This document shows positions 45,196 to 53,033 of a DNA stretch of 64,000 bases, piece by piece. A program made the translations under genes and the position numbers. The stretch comes from Sphingosinicella microcystinivorans (lineage in GTDB: Bacteria > Pseudomonadota > Alphaproteobacteria > Sphingomonadales > Sphingomonadaceae). The stretch is taken from assembly GCF_003634215.1 (NCBI RefSeq), contig NZ_RBWX01000011.1, positions 1 to 64,000 on the forward strand. The letters are read 5' to 3'. Each line of letters opens with the position of its first letter. Position 1 is the stretch's first letter. The notes under the pieces were generated by a model, which was not told the origin of the DNA, did no database searches, and saw nothing but the letters and a program-made list of their open reading frames with translations.

Positions 45196-45672
45196 TTATC
45201 GGTCGAAGTAAAAGATGGCGAGAACGGTCAGGGCCAGCGCGGGCTTTGGCTGCCCTTCCAGCTCGAAGCCGCAGTCTATGGCAAGCTTCAGGCCATCGTC
45301 CTGCTCGCGTTCCTCGACCGACACGAGCCTGGTGTTCAGGCGAATCCGCGATCCGGTGGGCACGGGCGAGATGAAGCGCAAACGCTCGGCACCATAATTC
45401 AGGCTCTGCCGTTCATTGTCGACGGTCCACGAGGCTTCAAGCAGCTGCGGCAGCAGCGAGAGCGTCAGAAAGCCGTGCGCGATGGTCCCGCCGCTGGGCA
45501 GTTCGCGCGCCGCCCGCTCCCGGTCGACATGGATCCACTGATGATCGCCGGTCACGTCGGCGAAGCCGTCGACCATCTCCTGCGTAACGACCAGCCAGTC
45601 GCTCTGCCCGGTCACGCCGGGCGGCACGGCCAGCAGCTCGGCCCGCGCAGCCACCTCAAAAATCTTGTTCAT
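45196..45672 (-). CDS. MaoC-like (R)-specific enoyl-CoA hydratase
   Basis: This hot-dog-fold hydratase of the MaoC/NodN group has 158 residues. The catalytic Asp and His lie in FADVTGDHQWIHVD, and GGTIAHGFLTLSLLP follows, as in (R)-specific enoyl-CoA hydratases. It would add water to an enoyl-CoA, giving the (3R)-hydroxyacyl-CoA that the MFE-2-type SDR could oxidise. It is first in the seven-gene minus-strand string to the CaiB gene and is divergent from the thiolase gene across operator site 11. Confidence 0.87.
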   Translation of the reverse strand: MNKIFEVAARAELLAVPPGVTGQSDWLVVTQEMVDGFADVTGDHQWIHVDRERAARELPSGGTIAHGFLTLSLLPQLLEASWTVDNERQSLNYGAERLRFISPVPTGSRIRLNTRLVSVEEREQDDGLKLAIDCGFELEGQPKPALALTVLAIFYFDR

Positions 45673-45695
45673 CCGTCACCTCTTCCCTATTAGAA

Positions 45696-45713
45696 ATAGA
45701 AACTCGATTCGAA
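45696..45713. promoter_or_regulatory. Candidate TetR operator, site 11 (degenerate right half)
   Basis: ATAGAAACTCGATTCGAA matches 11 of 14 conserved positions. It lies in the divergent gap between the MaoC-led operon and the thiolase gene. Confidence 0.55.
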
Positions 45714-45729
45714 AATCAAGGAGAATCTT

Positions 45730-46905
45730 ATGGCAAAGGTCTGCGTAGCCGGAATCGGCATGACCCGCTTCACCAAGGTGTCGGCGCCGGTGCCCTATGA
45801 ACGGTCGGGTGCGGAGGCGGCACGCGCAGCCCTCGCCGATGCGGGGCTGGCCATGACCGACATCGACCTTGCGGTCGCCAGCTACGCCATGGGCGAGACT
45901 TGTTCGGGCCAGGTGGCGCTATACGCACTTGGCCTGCATGGCGTCCCTATCGTCAATGTGTCCAACGCCTGCGCATCGGGATCGACGGCGCTGTACCTGG
46001 CGCGCCAGGCGATCCTCTCCGGCGAGGCCGATGCCGTGCTCGCGGTCGGGTTCGAACAGATGGGGCGGCAGTTCATCCGCGGCTTTCCCGACCGCACGCT
46101 GCCCGTCGGCTGGATCGACGATCGCACGCGCGAACTGGTGGGCGTGGACGCCGATGTCTCGACGGTCGGATGGTTTGCCGGCGCGGGCCGCGAATATCTC
46201 GACAAAACGGGCTATGACACGAGGATCTTCGCCGAAGTGGCCGCCAAGGCGCGCCGTCACGCGCATCACAACCCCAACGCGGCGTTTCGCGATCTGCTGA
46301 CGGTCGAAGAAATCCTCGAGTCGAAGCTGATCGTGGATCCGCTGACCAAGTTCGAATGTTCAGCCCCCACCAATGGCGGGGCAGCCGTGATCCTGACCAG
46401 CATGGACTTCGCAAAGCGGCGCGGCCTGCGGACCGATGTGCGGCTGTCGGCCCAGAAGATGCGCACCGACTCGCCGTCGGCACAGGACGAGAAGAGCATG
46501 ATCAAGGTGGTCGGCTTCGACATGGTCAAGCAATGCGTCGCCGACCTATACGAAGCAACCGGCGTCGGACCGGAGGATCTGGACATTGTCGAACTGCACG
46601 ACTGCTTCGCTTCCAATGAAGTCATCAGCTACGAGGCACTGGGCCTTGTCCCCGAAGGTGAGGGCGGCCGGATGGCGCTCGACGGCGACAACAGCTATGG
46701 CGGTCGCTACGTCGTCAATCCTTCCGGCGGCCTGATCGGCAAGGGCCACCCGATCGGCGCGACCGGGGTCGCGCAATGCGTCGAACTGACCACCCAGCTG
46801 CGCGGCGAGGCTGGCCCCCGTCAGGTCGAGGTCGCTCGGCTGGCACTGCAGCACAACATCGGCCTCGGCGGCGCCTGCGTCGTCGGGCTTTACGAACGCG
46901 CGTGA
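45730..46905 (+). CDS. SCP-x type thiolase (acetyl-CoA acyltransferase family)
   Basis: This thiolase-superfamily protein has 391 residues with an intact nucleophile (VSNACASGSTALY). Other markers are VELHDCFASNEVISYEALGL and GGLIGKGHPIGATGVAQCVEL, which contains the second active-site His. It is a complete SCP2-thiolase homologue, unlike the Ltp2-like copy at 32.7-33.9 kb, and so is the better candidate for thiolytic removal of acetyl- or propionyl-CoA. It starts at ATG 45730 after AAGGAGAA. The sulfatase gene follows in the same direction after 74 bases. Confidence 0.9.
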   Translation: MAKVCVAGIGMTRFTKVSAPVPYERSGAEAARAALADAGLAMTDIDLAVASYAMGETCSGQVALYALGLHGVPIVNVSNACASGSTALYLARQAILSGEADAVLAVGFEQMGRQFIRGFPDRTLPVGWIDDRTRELVGVDADVSTVGWFAGAGREYLDKTGYDTRIFAEVAAKARRHAHHNPNAAFRDLLTVEEILESKLIVDPLTKFECSAPTNGGAAVILTSMDFAKRRGLRTDVRLSAQKMRTDSPSAQDEKSMIKVVGFDMVKQCVADLYEATGVGPEDLDIVELHDCFASNEVISYEALGLVPEGEGGRMALDGDNSYGGRYVVNPSGGLIGKGHPIGATGVAQCVELTTQLRGEAGPRQVEVARLALQHNIGLGGACVVGLYERA

Positions 46906-46979
46906 GATCGGCCCCGCCCCGCCGCACCGATCGACAAAGGATATGCGATTTGACTCTTCCCTGACCCCTTCGCACCCTC

Positions 46980-48688
46980 ATGACCGCGCTCATCGCGCTG
47001 CTGCTGGTGGGCCTGTCATCCGGCAGCAACGCCACGAACGGCAGCGGCGCTACTGCGCGCATCGACGGCAAGGTCGTCTCGCCGTCGGGCGAACCCGTGC
47101 CGGGGGCGCGGGTCTATCTGGTCGACACTTTTCTGGCGGCCGTGGCCGAGCGTGACGGCAGTTTCGCGATCACCGACGTGCCCCCGGCGAATACGTCCTC
47201 TCCGCGTCGCGCCCTGATCGCGAGACCAGGCTGGTGCCGATGGCCGTGGCGGGGGGCGACGACCGGACGGTCACGCTGACGCTCGGCCCCAATCGCCATC
47301 TGGAGGCCGCCGCCGCCCGTTACCGCGACCCACCGCCCGAACGCCTGCCGCAGAAGCGGGTCTATCTCGACTCGGTCGGCCGGGCGAATGACGGCGCGCC
47401 CAACATCGTCGTCATACTGTTCGACGACATGGGCTATGGCGATATCGGCGCATACGGCAATCCCCTCGCGCGGACTCCGGCGATCGACCGCCTTGCCGCC
47501 GGCGGCGTGAAGCTCACGCAGTTCTATGCAACCTCGCCGCGGTGCAGCCCGTCTAGGGTCGGGCTGATGACCGGACGCTATCCGGTCCGCGCACTCTCGC
47601 ATCATTGTGTCTTCGCCCCCAAGGGATCGCTGGAGGAGATGGCGCTCCACGCCAACTGTCTGATCACCCACATCCTGGCCGACGAGATCCGGCTGCCGGA
47701 GATCCTCTCGGCCGCGGGCTACCGGACCGGCATCATCGGCAAATGGCATCTGGGCAAGGAGCCGGGCTTCTTCCCCAACGAACTCGGCTTCCAGAGCGCA
47801 TTCGGCCCGATGCACAGCAACAACAAGAAGCCGTTCAACATCTATCGCAACGGCACCGTCGAGATCGCCACCAAGGATGTCGACCAGAGCAGGCTGACCG
47901 CGCTCTACAAGAGCGAGGCAGTGAAATTCATCGAAAAGACCGGCGACGGGCCCTTCTTCCTCTATATGTCGCATACCTTCCCGCATGAGCCGCACCACGC
48001 CGATCCCGACCATCGCGGCCATACCCCCGGCGGCGAATCTGGCGACATGATCGCCGATCTCGACCGGAACGTCGCCGCCATCATGGCGGCGCTCGAACGG
48101 CGGGACGTCGCGAAGAACACGCTGGTGATCGTGACCAGCGACAATGGCAGCGGCTTTGTGTCGAGCGTCGGCAATCTGCGCGGCCGCAAGGGCGACACGT
48201 TCGGGGGCGGGATGCGCGTGCCCGGCATCTTCCACTGGCCCGGCCGCCTGCCCAAGGGCAAGGTCCGCGCCGGCATGGCGATGCAGATCGACCTGCTCCC
48301 GGCCCTGCTGTTGGTGGCGGGGATCGTGCCGCCGGCATACCGCGTGATCGACAGCCGGAACCTGATGCCGCTATTGACGGGCAAGACCGCGTCGATCCAC
48401 GACTATCTCTATAATTTCACGCCCTACGTCGGCGGCGCGGAAGCGGTTCGGGACGAGCATTTCAAATGGCGTGCGCCCGCGCTCATGGAACAGGGGGACT
48501 TCTACTATCCCGCGCCGATGCCGATCCATTCCACCTTTTCCCGGCCGATACTGACGGACATTCACCGCGACAATGAATCGTACGACCTCAGCAATCGCTA
48601 CCCCGCCGACCAGGCCAGGCTGGACGCCGCGCTCAAGGCTTTCCGCGCGGGGCTAGACGAAAATGTCACGGGCCGAAAGAGAGACTGA
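46980..48688 (+). pseudogene. Secreted sulfatase with N-terminal carboxypeptidase-regulatory-like domain, one frameshift
   Basis: The protein starts with a signal peptide (TALIALLLVGLSSGS), then a small domain (IDGKVVSPSGEPVPGARVYLVD...GSFAITDVPP) like the carboxypeptidase regulatory-like fold. The frame breaks near 47178-47182 in a CCCCC run; adding one C restores GEYVLSASRPDRETRLVP. The rest is a type I sulfatase with metal-binding IVVILFDDMGYGD, the formylglycine site CSPSR (in SPRCSPSRVGLMTGR) and GKWHLGKEP. Repaired length is about 569 residues. If functional it would remove a sulfate ester in the periplasm. The lesion sits in a homopolymer, so a sequence check is needed. Confidence 0.82.
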
Positions 48689-49055
48689 CGACAGCTTCCA
48701 GTTCGATCTTGGCGCCATAGTGAAGCGCCGGTACCGGCACGATCGCGCGCGCCGGACGATGCGCGCCGAAATAGCTGGCGTAGATCGCATTGATCGTCGG
48801 CCAGTCGCCAATGTCGGTGACATAGACGGTGACCTTGGCGACGTCGTGCAGCGCGGCCCCGGCGGCTCCGGCGATGGCGGCCAGTGCATCGAGAACGCGC
48901 TCGGCCTGGCGTTCGACGGGTATGGCCGGGTCGCTGTCGGGGGCGATGCCCAGCTGGCCCGAAACGAACAACAGGTCGCCCGCGCGGCAGGCCTGCGCAT
49001 AATGTCCGGCGGGCGGCGGCGCGTAATCGGTATGGATGGTCTCAACGGGCATCAC
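48666..49055 (-). CDS. RidA family protein (3 of 3)
   Basis: This RidA-like protein of 129 residues has LLFVSGQLGIAPDSD, AAGAALHDVAKVTVYVTD and a C-terminal KIELEAVVSLS. It has a canonical Arg in VERQAERVLDAL and PARAIVPVPAL, closer to classical RidA than the two other copies. Its end converges with and overlaps the sulfatase end by 23 bases. It follows the P1 peptidase gene in the same direction after 42 bases and is probably co-transcribed from operator site 12. Confidence 0.87.
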   Translation of the reverse strand: MMPVETIHTDYAPPPAGHYAQACRAGDLLFVSGQLGIAPDSDPAIPVERQAERVLDALAAIAGAAGAALHDVAKVTVYVTDIGDWPTINAIYASYFGAHRPARAIVPVPALHYGAKIELEAVVSLSFGP

Positions 49056-49097
49056 GGTCTCCAGGCAGGGCTCAGGGATAGATCGTCGGCACCCGGT

Positions 49098-50243
49098 TCA
49101 GCCGGCACTGTCCCGTCCTCTGCACCGGGCCACGGTGTCGGCCAGCAGGTCCGCGGGCAGCGCCCAGACGGTATTACCACCCCGCCCGGTTATCGTTTCG
49201 GCCGCGATGAGGGCGTTCAGGACGGCGCTCTCCACCGCGGCGATGGTCGCGGCAAACAGGGGCGAGATCGCCTCGTTGGGGATCATGTTCAGCTGCCTGA
49301 TGATGTTGGTCGGTTGACCGGGCAGCAGATTGCCGGTCGCAAAGGCGATCGCGAAATCGCCGCTGCCGTTGTTGCCGGTGCCGCCGACGCGGCCAAGCCC
49401 GACGATCGCGCGCTGCGCCAGGCGGCGGCACTGAATCGGGATCAGCGGCGCATCGGTCGCGATCACGATCTGAACCGAGCCGCTCTCCGCGTCGGAGGGA
49501 CGCATGAACGGGGGCAGCTGAATGTAGGGATCGTCGGGCGACAGACGCGGAAACGGCACCTTGTCCGCACCGATATGGTCGCCGACGTTCAGGCCGTCGA
49601 AGCGAAGATCCTCACGCCGCCCGTGATTGGTCTGCACCAGCGCACCGACGGTAAATTGTCCATAAGCGGTGTTGGCGATCTTTGACGCCGTGCCGATGCC
49701 GCCCTTGACCAGATATCCGACGACTCCGGTTCCTGCGCCCACATTGCCTTCCGCGACGGGCCCGGTCCTGAGATTGGCCAGCGCCTGCTCGACATGCTCG
49801 GGGCGCAAGGGGCCAGCGGGTCCGTCGGACAGCAGGAAATCGTTGGTCTCGCCGATCACCGGAATCTGGAAGCGCCGCTTGGGCCCGGCGAGCGTGGTCA
49901 GGCGCAGGACGGTGTCGCGCACCATGCCCAGCGAAAAGGTGCCGGTCAGCCCGATCGGCGAATTCAGGACGCCCGTCTCGTCGAGCCATTGCAGCCCGGA
50001 CACCTCGCCAAAGCCGTTGTAGCGATGATAGCCGGCAAAGACATGCTGCTCCCAGCTTGGCGCGGGCACCGGCTGGACGAAGGTGATGCCCGTGCGCGCC
50101 ACCACGGGCGCGTCGGCGATCACGGTAGCATGGCCCACCTGGACGCCAGGTACGTCGGTGATGGCGTTTAACGGCCCCGGCGCATCGGGTCCGATGGAAA
50201 TCCGGCCCGACCCGTCCCACTGCACTTGCCCGGAAATCGTCAA
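49098..50243 (-). CDS. P1 family (DmpA/BapA-like) aminopeptidase
   Basis: This Ntn-hydrolase of peptidase family S58/P1 has 381 residues. Members are made as a precursor that cuts itself before a Ser or Thr, giving alpha and beta chains. The predicted nucleophile is the Ser in GGTGNNGSGDFAIAF near residue 294. Other family stretches are NAITDVPGVQVGHATV and NVGAGTGVVGYLVKGGIGTAS. DmpA releases D- and L-amino acids, and BapA enzymes of sphingomonads cleave beta-amino-acid peptides. The start appears to be TTG 50243 after GAGAGGAG. No signal peptide is evident. Operator site 12, a perfect copy, lies 27 bases upstream. Confidence 0.88.
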   Translation of the reverse strand: MTISGQVQWDGSGRISIGPDAPGPLNAITDVPGVQVGHATVIADAPVVARTGITFVQPVPAPSWEQHVFAGYHRYNGFGEVSGLQWLDETGVLNSPIGLTGTFSLGMVRDTVLRLTTLAGPKRRFQIPVIGETNDFLLSDGPAGPLRPEHVEQALANLRTGPVAEGNVGAGTGVVGYLVKGGIGTASKIANTAYGQFTVGALVQTNHGRREDLRFDGLNVGDHIGADKVPFPRLSPDDPYIQLPPFMRPSDAESGSVQIVIATDAPLIPIQCRRLAQRAIVGLGRVGGTGNNGSGDFAIAFATGNLLPGQPTNIIRQLNMIPNEAISPLFAATIAAVESAVLNALIAAETITGRGGNTVWALPADLLADTVARCRGRDSAG

Positions 50244-50269
50244 AGTTCAGCTCCTCTCGCGCGCACTTT

Positions 50270-50287
50270 ATAGAATACCCATTCTAT
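50270..50287. promoter_or_regulatory. Candidate TetR operator, site 12 (perfect match)
   Basis: ATAGAATACCCATTCTAT matches all 14 conserved positions and lies just upstream of the P1 peptidase gene. It is the last copy before the island backbone begins. Confidence 0.8.
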
Positions 50288-50529
50288 TCTTGTCCGCAAG
50301 GGCCGGCCACGTCGGGAAATCTATTTTCCAGTACCTGGTACCTCGCCGTCGTCTGAAATGGGTGGAAAGGAGACGTTTGCTCCCAATGACGTACCCCTCC
50401 AACGCCAACACGGCCATTCTCGACCGCTCGATCGAGGCGGCGAAAACCGGGCCGTTTACCCCAGAGACCAGCGCGACAGCCTTCGTGCGCGAGGCGGTGC
50501 GGCGTGTTGTCAGGGTCGGCCTTAGGTTC
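50288..50529. other. Intergenic region without a recognised gene
   Basis: A plus-strand frame starting at ATG 50386 (MTYPSNANTAILDRSIEAAK) runs to 50553, but it resembles no family I know and overlaps the hipA remnant at its end. The stretch may be a scar between cargo and element backbone. Confidence 0.3.
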
Positions 50530-50883
50530 TCATTCATAGGCAGTCGGCGATGAATTGATTTCTGGTTCTGGCATTTCTGCGACGTCCGGCACACCTTCCT
50601 GTGCTGCATACGCCCTGACTTCGGTTGCCCGTTCCTCGATCTCTTTTGCGAAGAACGAGGGCCGCGTCATGGCGCGCAGCGGTTTGCCTTCCGGCAGGAG
50701 GTTCATCAGCCAGGGAAGGACCAGTTCTCCCTCATAGGGTTCCGGACGGATCGGCATCGCCAGTGAGGCCGGGAACCTGTCGGGGGACGAACGCCAGGCA
50801 TCAGCGTAGGCAAGGCGGGTTGCCTGCGCATCCGCGCTGATCGTGGCGACCATGCGATCTTCGTAATGAACCGGCAGCTCCAC
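50530..50883 (-). pseudogene. hipA: hipA N-terminal fragment
   Basis: From GTG 50883 the frame encodes the N-terminal subdomain of a HipA-type toxin kinase: VHYEDRMVATI near the start and FPASLAMPIRPEPYEG...LPWLMNLLPEGKPLRAMTR. After that point the sequence (PSFFAKEIEERATEVRAYAAQEG) no longer looks like HipA and stops at residue 117, whereas HipA has about 400-440 residues with a kinase core. The fusion point is near 50665. The gene is therefore a truncated toxin joined to unrelated sequence. It follows hipB with a three-base gap in the usual hipBA order. Confidence 0.7.
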
Positions 50884-50885
50884 CG

Positions 50886-51110
50886 TCAGGCCTGCGAAAT
50901 TCCGGTAGCGGCAAGGCGCAGGCCGACAGCCTTGGCGGCAGCAAGCGCCTTGCCGAGTTGCGCAGCAGGCTTGCCCGCTTCCAGATCGACGATGAAGCGT
51001 TCGCCGCTGTTGATGGCGAGAGCCAGCTCCCGCTGGGTGAGGCCGAGGGCCTTGCGGGCAGCAGCGACGGCGGCGCCGAACTGGGTTGCGTTGTCGATTA
51101 TGCCATTGTT
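50886..51110 (-). pseudogene. hipB: hipB-like antitoxin (XRE helix-turn-helix), start not clear
   Basis: The minus-strand frame ending with TGA at 50886-50888 gives FGAAVAAARKALGLTQRELAL, then AINSGERFIVDLEAGKPAAQ and AKAVGLRL. That is the helix-turn-helix of a HipB-type antitoxin, about 70 residues long. No ATG, GTG or TTG lies in frame at the expected start; an ATG in another frame follows the operator palindrome, so a small indel near 51095-51110 may have broken the gene. Together with the cut hipA this appears to be a decayed toxin-antitoxin module of the element backbone. Confidence 0.65.
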
Positions 51111-51152
51111 ACCGAACGGGAAGATTGCATGTGGGCTATCGGGTTCAAGAGG

Positions 51153-51176
51153 ATTATTTCCCGATTGGGAAGTAAT
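51153..51176. promoter_or_regulatory. Palindromic operator of the hipBA remnant
   Basis: This 24-base inverted repeat pairs at 10 of 12 positions, with core TTTCCCGATTGGGAA. It sits just upstream of the hipB frame, where HipB proteins normally bind to repress their own operon. It is unrelated to the ATAGAAT motif. Confidence 0.55.
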
Positions 51177-51319
51177 TACCCTGAATTGGCTGAAAGTAAC
51201 GAAATTAGCCTATCTTCGAGCAGCGCATAGACATACCATGACGCCTCGAAGAAATGCCTGCCTTCAATCGCTTCATCCAGCCTTCCGATCATCTGCCGAT
51301 ACAGCGCAAACTTGCCCAT
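51176..51319 (-). CDS. Small hypothetical protein
   Basis: This open frame of 47 codons starts at ATG 51319 after GAAAGGGG and contains KFALYRQMIGRLDEAIEG and SWYVYALLEDRLISLLSA. It is predicted helical. I do not recognise the family. The good ribosome-binding site and protein-like composition suggest a real but possibly 3'-truncated gene. Its stop codon lies in the hipBA operator palindrome, which hints that a longer gene was cut when the toxin-antitoxin module arrived. It lies on the same strand as hipBA and the integrase. Confidence 0.45.
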   Translation of the reverse strand: MGKFALYRQMIGRLDEAIEGRHFFEASWYVYALLEDRLISLLSANSG

Positions 51320-51643
51320 GCATCCCCTTTCAACAGTTTCGGCGCCATCAAGGCATGATCCTGACTAAAACGCGCCTATGGTCTTATTGGGAAGATGGTC
51401 AACGAAAGGAGGTCATCATCTCAGGCGCCGAGAACCTGACAAGATCGGCTGGTCGGTTACTATTTGGCGCGAGCGAACACCCAATAAGCGGCGCCGAAGT
51501 CGTGTCGATGGCTTTGTTGGCGGACACTGTGATCGCTTTCCAGCCTCGGGCGGCCGGCGGCGATCGCAGTCTACACGCCGTGGCCAACCATCTTGGGCGG
51601 CTCGCCTGTTAGAAGGTCGATGAAGCGAATGCAGGTTTCAGGT
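51320..51643. other. Unresolved region between the small ORF and the integrase
   Basis: This 324-base stretch has a plus-strand frame from ATG 51356 to 51612 (MILTKTRLWSYWEDG...), about 85 codons, and a shorter minus-strand frame. Neither resembles a family I can name. Base composition is less GC-rich than the cargo. It may hold gene remnants or the integrase 3' region. Confidence 0.3.
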
Positions 51644-52873
51644 CTATCCGAACCGCTTGCGTCCGAAGCTTGCACGAATGACTTGGGCTCCTGTCCGCAA
51701 ATCATCCAGATAGTTCGACCATGCCTGCATCATCTTGACCCTCTCGGCCCAATGTTCTCCCCGCGCATAGGCGCGGCGGACATCGTTGCTTTCGACATGT
51801 CCAAGCTGGCGCTCGATCGCATCCGGATGCCATTTCCCCATTTCATTAAGCCGCGTGCTTGCCATCGCCCTGAACCCGTGAGCGGTCATCTGGGTCTTGT
51901 CGTACCCGAGACGGCGCAAGGCGGCATTCAGTGTGTTGTCAGTGATTGGCCGCTCCGAGGAGCGAATGCTCGGAAACAAGAACCGGCCGTCGCCGCTTAT
52001 CGGCCATAGCTCTTCGAGCATTTCCATGACCTGCTTGGCGAGAGGCACACGGTGCGGGCGGCGCATTTTCGCTTTGTGAGCGGGAATGGTCCAGATCGCT
52101 GCATCCGCATCGAACTCTTGCCATTCAGCCTGTCGCAGCTCGCCGGGACGAACGAAAAGGTGTGGAGCGAGGCGAAGCGCAATCTGAACCGTAGGCTGAC
52201 CCTCATACCCGTCGATCGCTCGCAGAAGGGCGCCGATGTCTCCAGGCTCCAACAGCGCGGAACGATGCGTGACCTGTGGCCGAATGAGGGCACCCCGAAG
52301 GTCGATGGCAACGTCGCGCGGCGCGCGCCCAGTCGCGACGGCAAAACGGAAGAGCGTGCCGAACGTCCCGCGCAACCGATTCGCAGTTTCGTAGCGGCCC
52401 CGAACTTCGATTTTACGAAGCACCTCCAGGAGGTCCGTCGCTGTAATTTCGGCGATGGGACGATCGCCAAGGCGCGGATAGGAGAACTCCATCAGCCACC
52501 GGTTTTTCTTGAGCGTCGCTGCTGCGCGTCCCTGGAGCTCGAGGCGTTCCAGCCACTCTTCGGCAATAGCCTTGAAGGTTTCCTGTTCGCGGACACGTTT
52601 TTCACGCTCGGCTTCCTTGCGCTGCTTCATCGGGTCGATGCCCGAAACCACGAGTTTCCGTGCAGCATCGCGCTTCTCGCGCGCCTCAGCGAGGCCGATG
52701 TCCGGATAGACGCCGAGGGCCATCGTCTTCTGTTTGCCGTCGAAGCGGTAGTTGTAGCGCCAATACTTCCGGCCGTCGGGGTTCACGAGAAGCACGAGAC
52801 CCGGAGAATCGGTCAGCTTGTACGGCTGCTGCCTGCCCTTCGCGTGCAGCACCGCCGCTGCGGATAGCGCCAT
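51644..52873 (-). CDS. int: P4-type tyrosine recombinase (integrase)
   Basis: This site-specific recombinase of 409 residues has an N-terminal arm-binding domain of the DUF4102 type (YKLTDSPGLVLLVNPDGRKYW), a core-binding SAM-like domain (FKAIAEEWLERLELQGRAAATL) and the catalytic domain. Active-site residues are visible: Arg in FVRPGELRQAEW, His and Arg in HGFRAMAS, His in LGHVESNDVRR, and Tyr in RAYARGEH. The start is ATG 52873 after GGGAGA. It lies 160 bases from the tRNA-Phe 3' end and is read away from it. It should catalyse insertion and excision of the island at that tRNA. Confidence 0.92.
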   Translation of the reverse strand: MALSAAAVLHAKGRQQPYKLTDSPGLVLLVNPDGRKYWRYNYRFDGKQKTMALGVYPDIGLAEAREKRDAARKLVVSGIDPMKQRKEAEREKRVREQETFKAIAEEWLERLELQGRAAATLKKNRWLMEFSYPRLGDRPIAEITATDLLEVLRKIEVRGRYETANRLRGTFGTLFRFAVATGRAPRDVAIDLRGALIRPQVTHRSALLEPGDIGALLRAIDGYEGQPTVQIALRLAPHLFVRPGELRQAEWQEFDADAAIWTIPAHKAKMRRPHRVPLAKQVMEMLEELWPISGDGRFLFPSIRSSERPITDNTLNAALRRLGYDKTQMTAHGFRAMASTRLNEMGKWHPDAIERQLGHVESNDVRRAYARGEHWAERVKMMQAWSNYLDDLRTGAQVIRASFGRKRFG

Positions 52874-53033
52874 GATGGTATCTCCCGTTCGAGTGTTGGC
52901 AGATACCATCATTTTTACCACTGAACGCTCTGGATACCAACAACCGGCCCTGAACTGCGCCGGACTCAAATCTCCGGAGAGCCGCAGAAATGCGTACTTT
53001 CTTGGACGGCTACGGACGGCTGTGGAGAACAAA

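Noticed and set aside
51153-51176. Treating the TTTCCCGATTGGGAA palindrome as a further copy of the ATAGAAT operator
   Set aside because: Sequence and spacing differ completely, and its position before hipB explains it.
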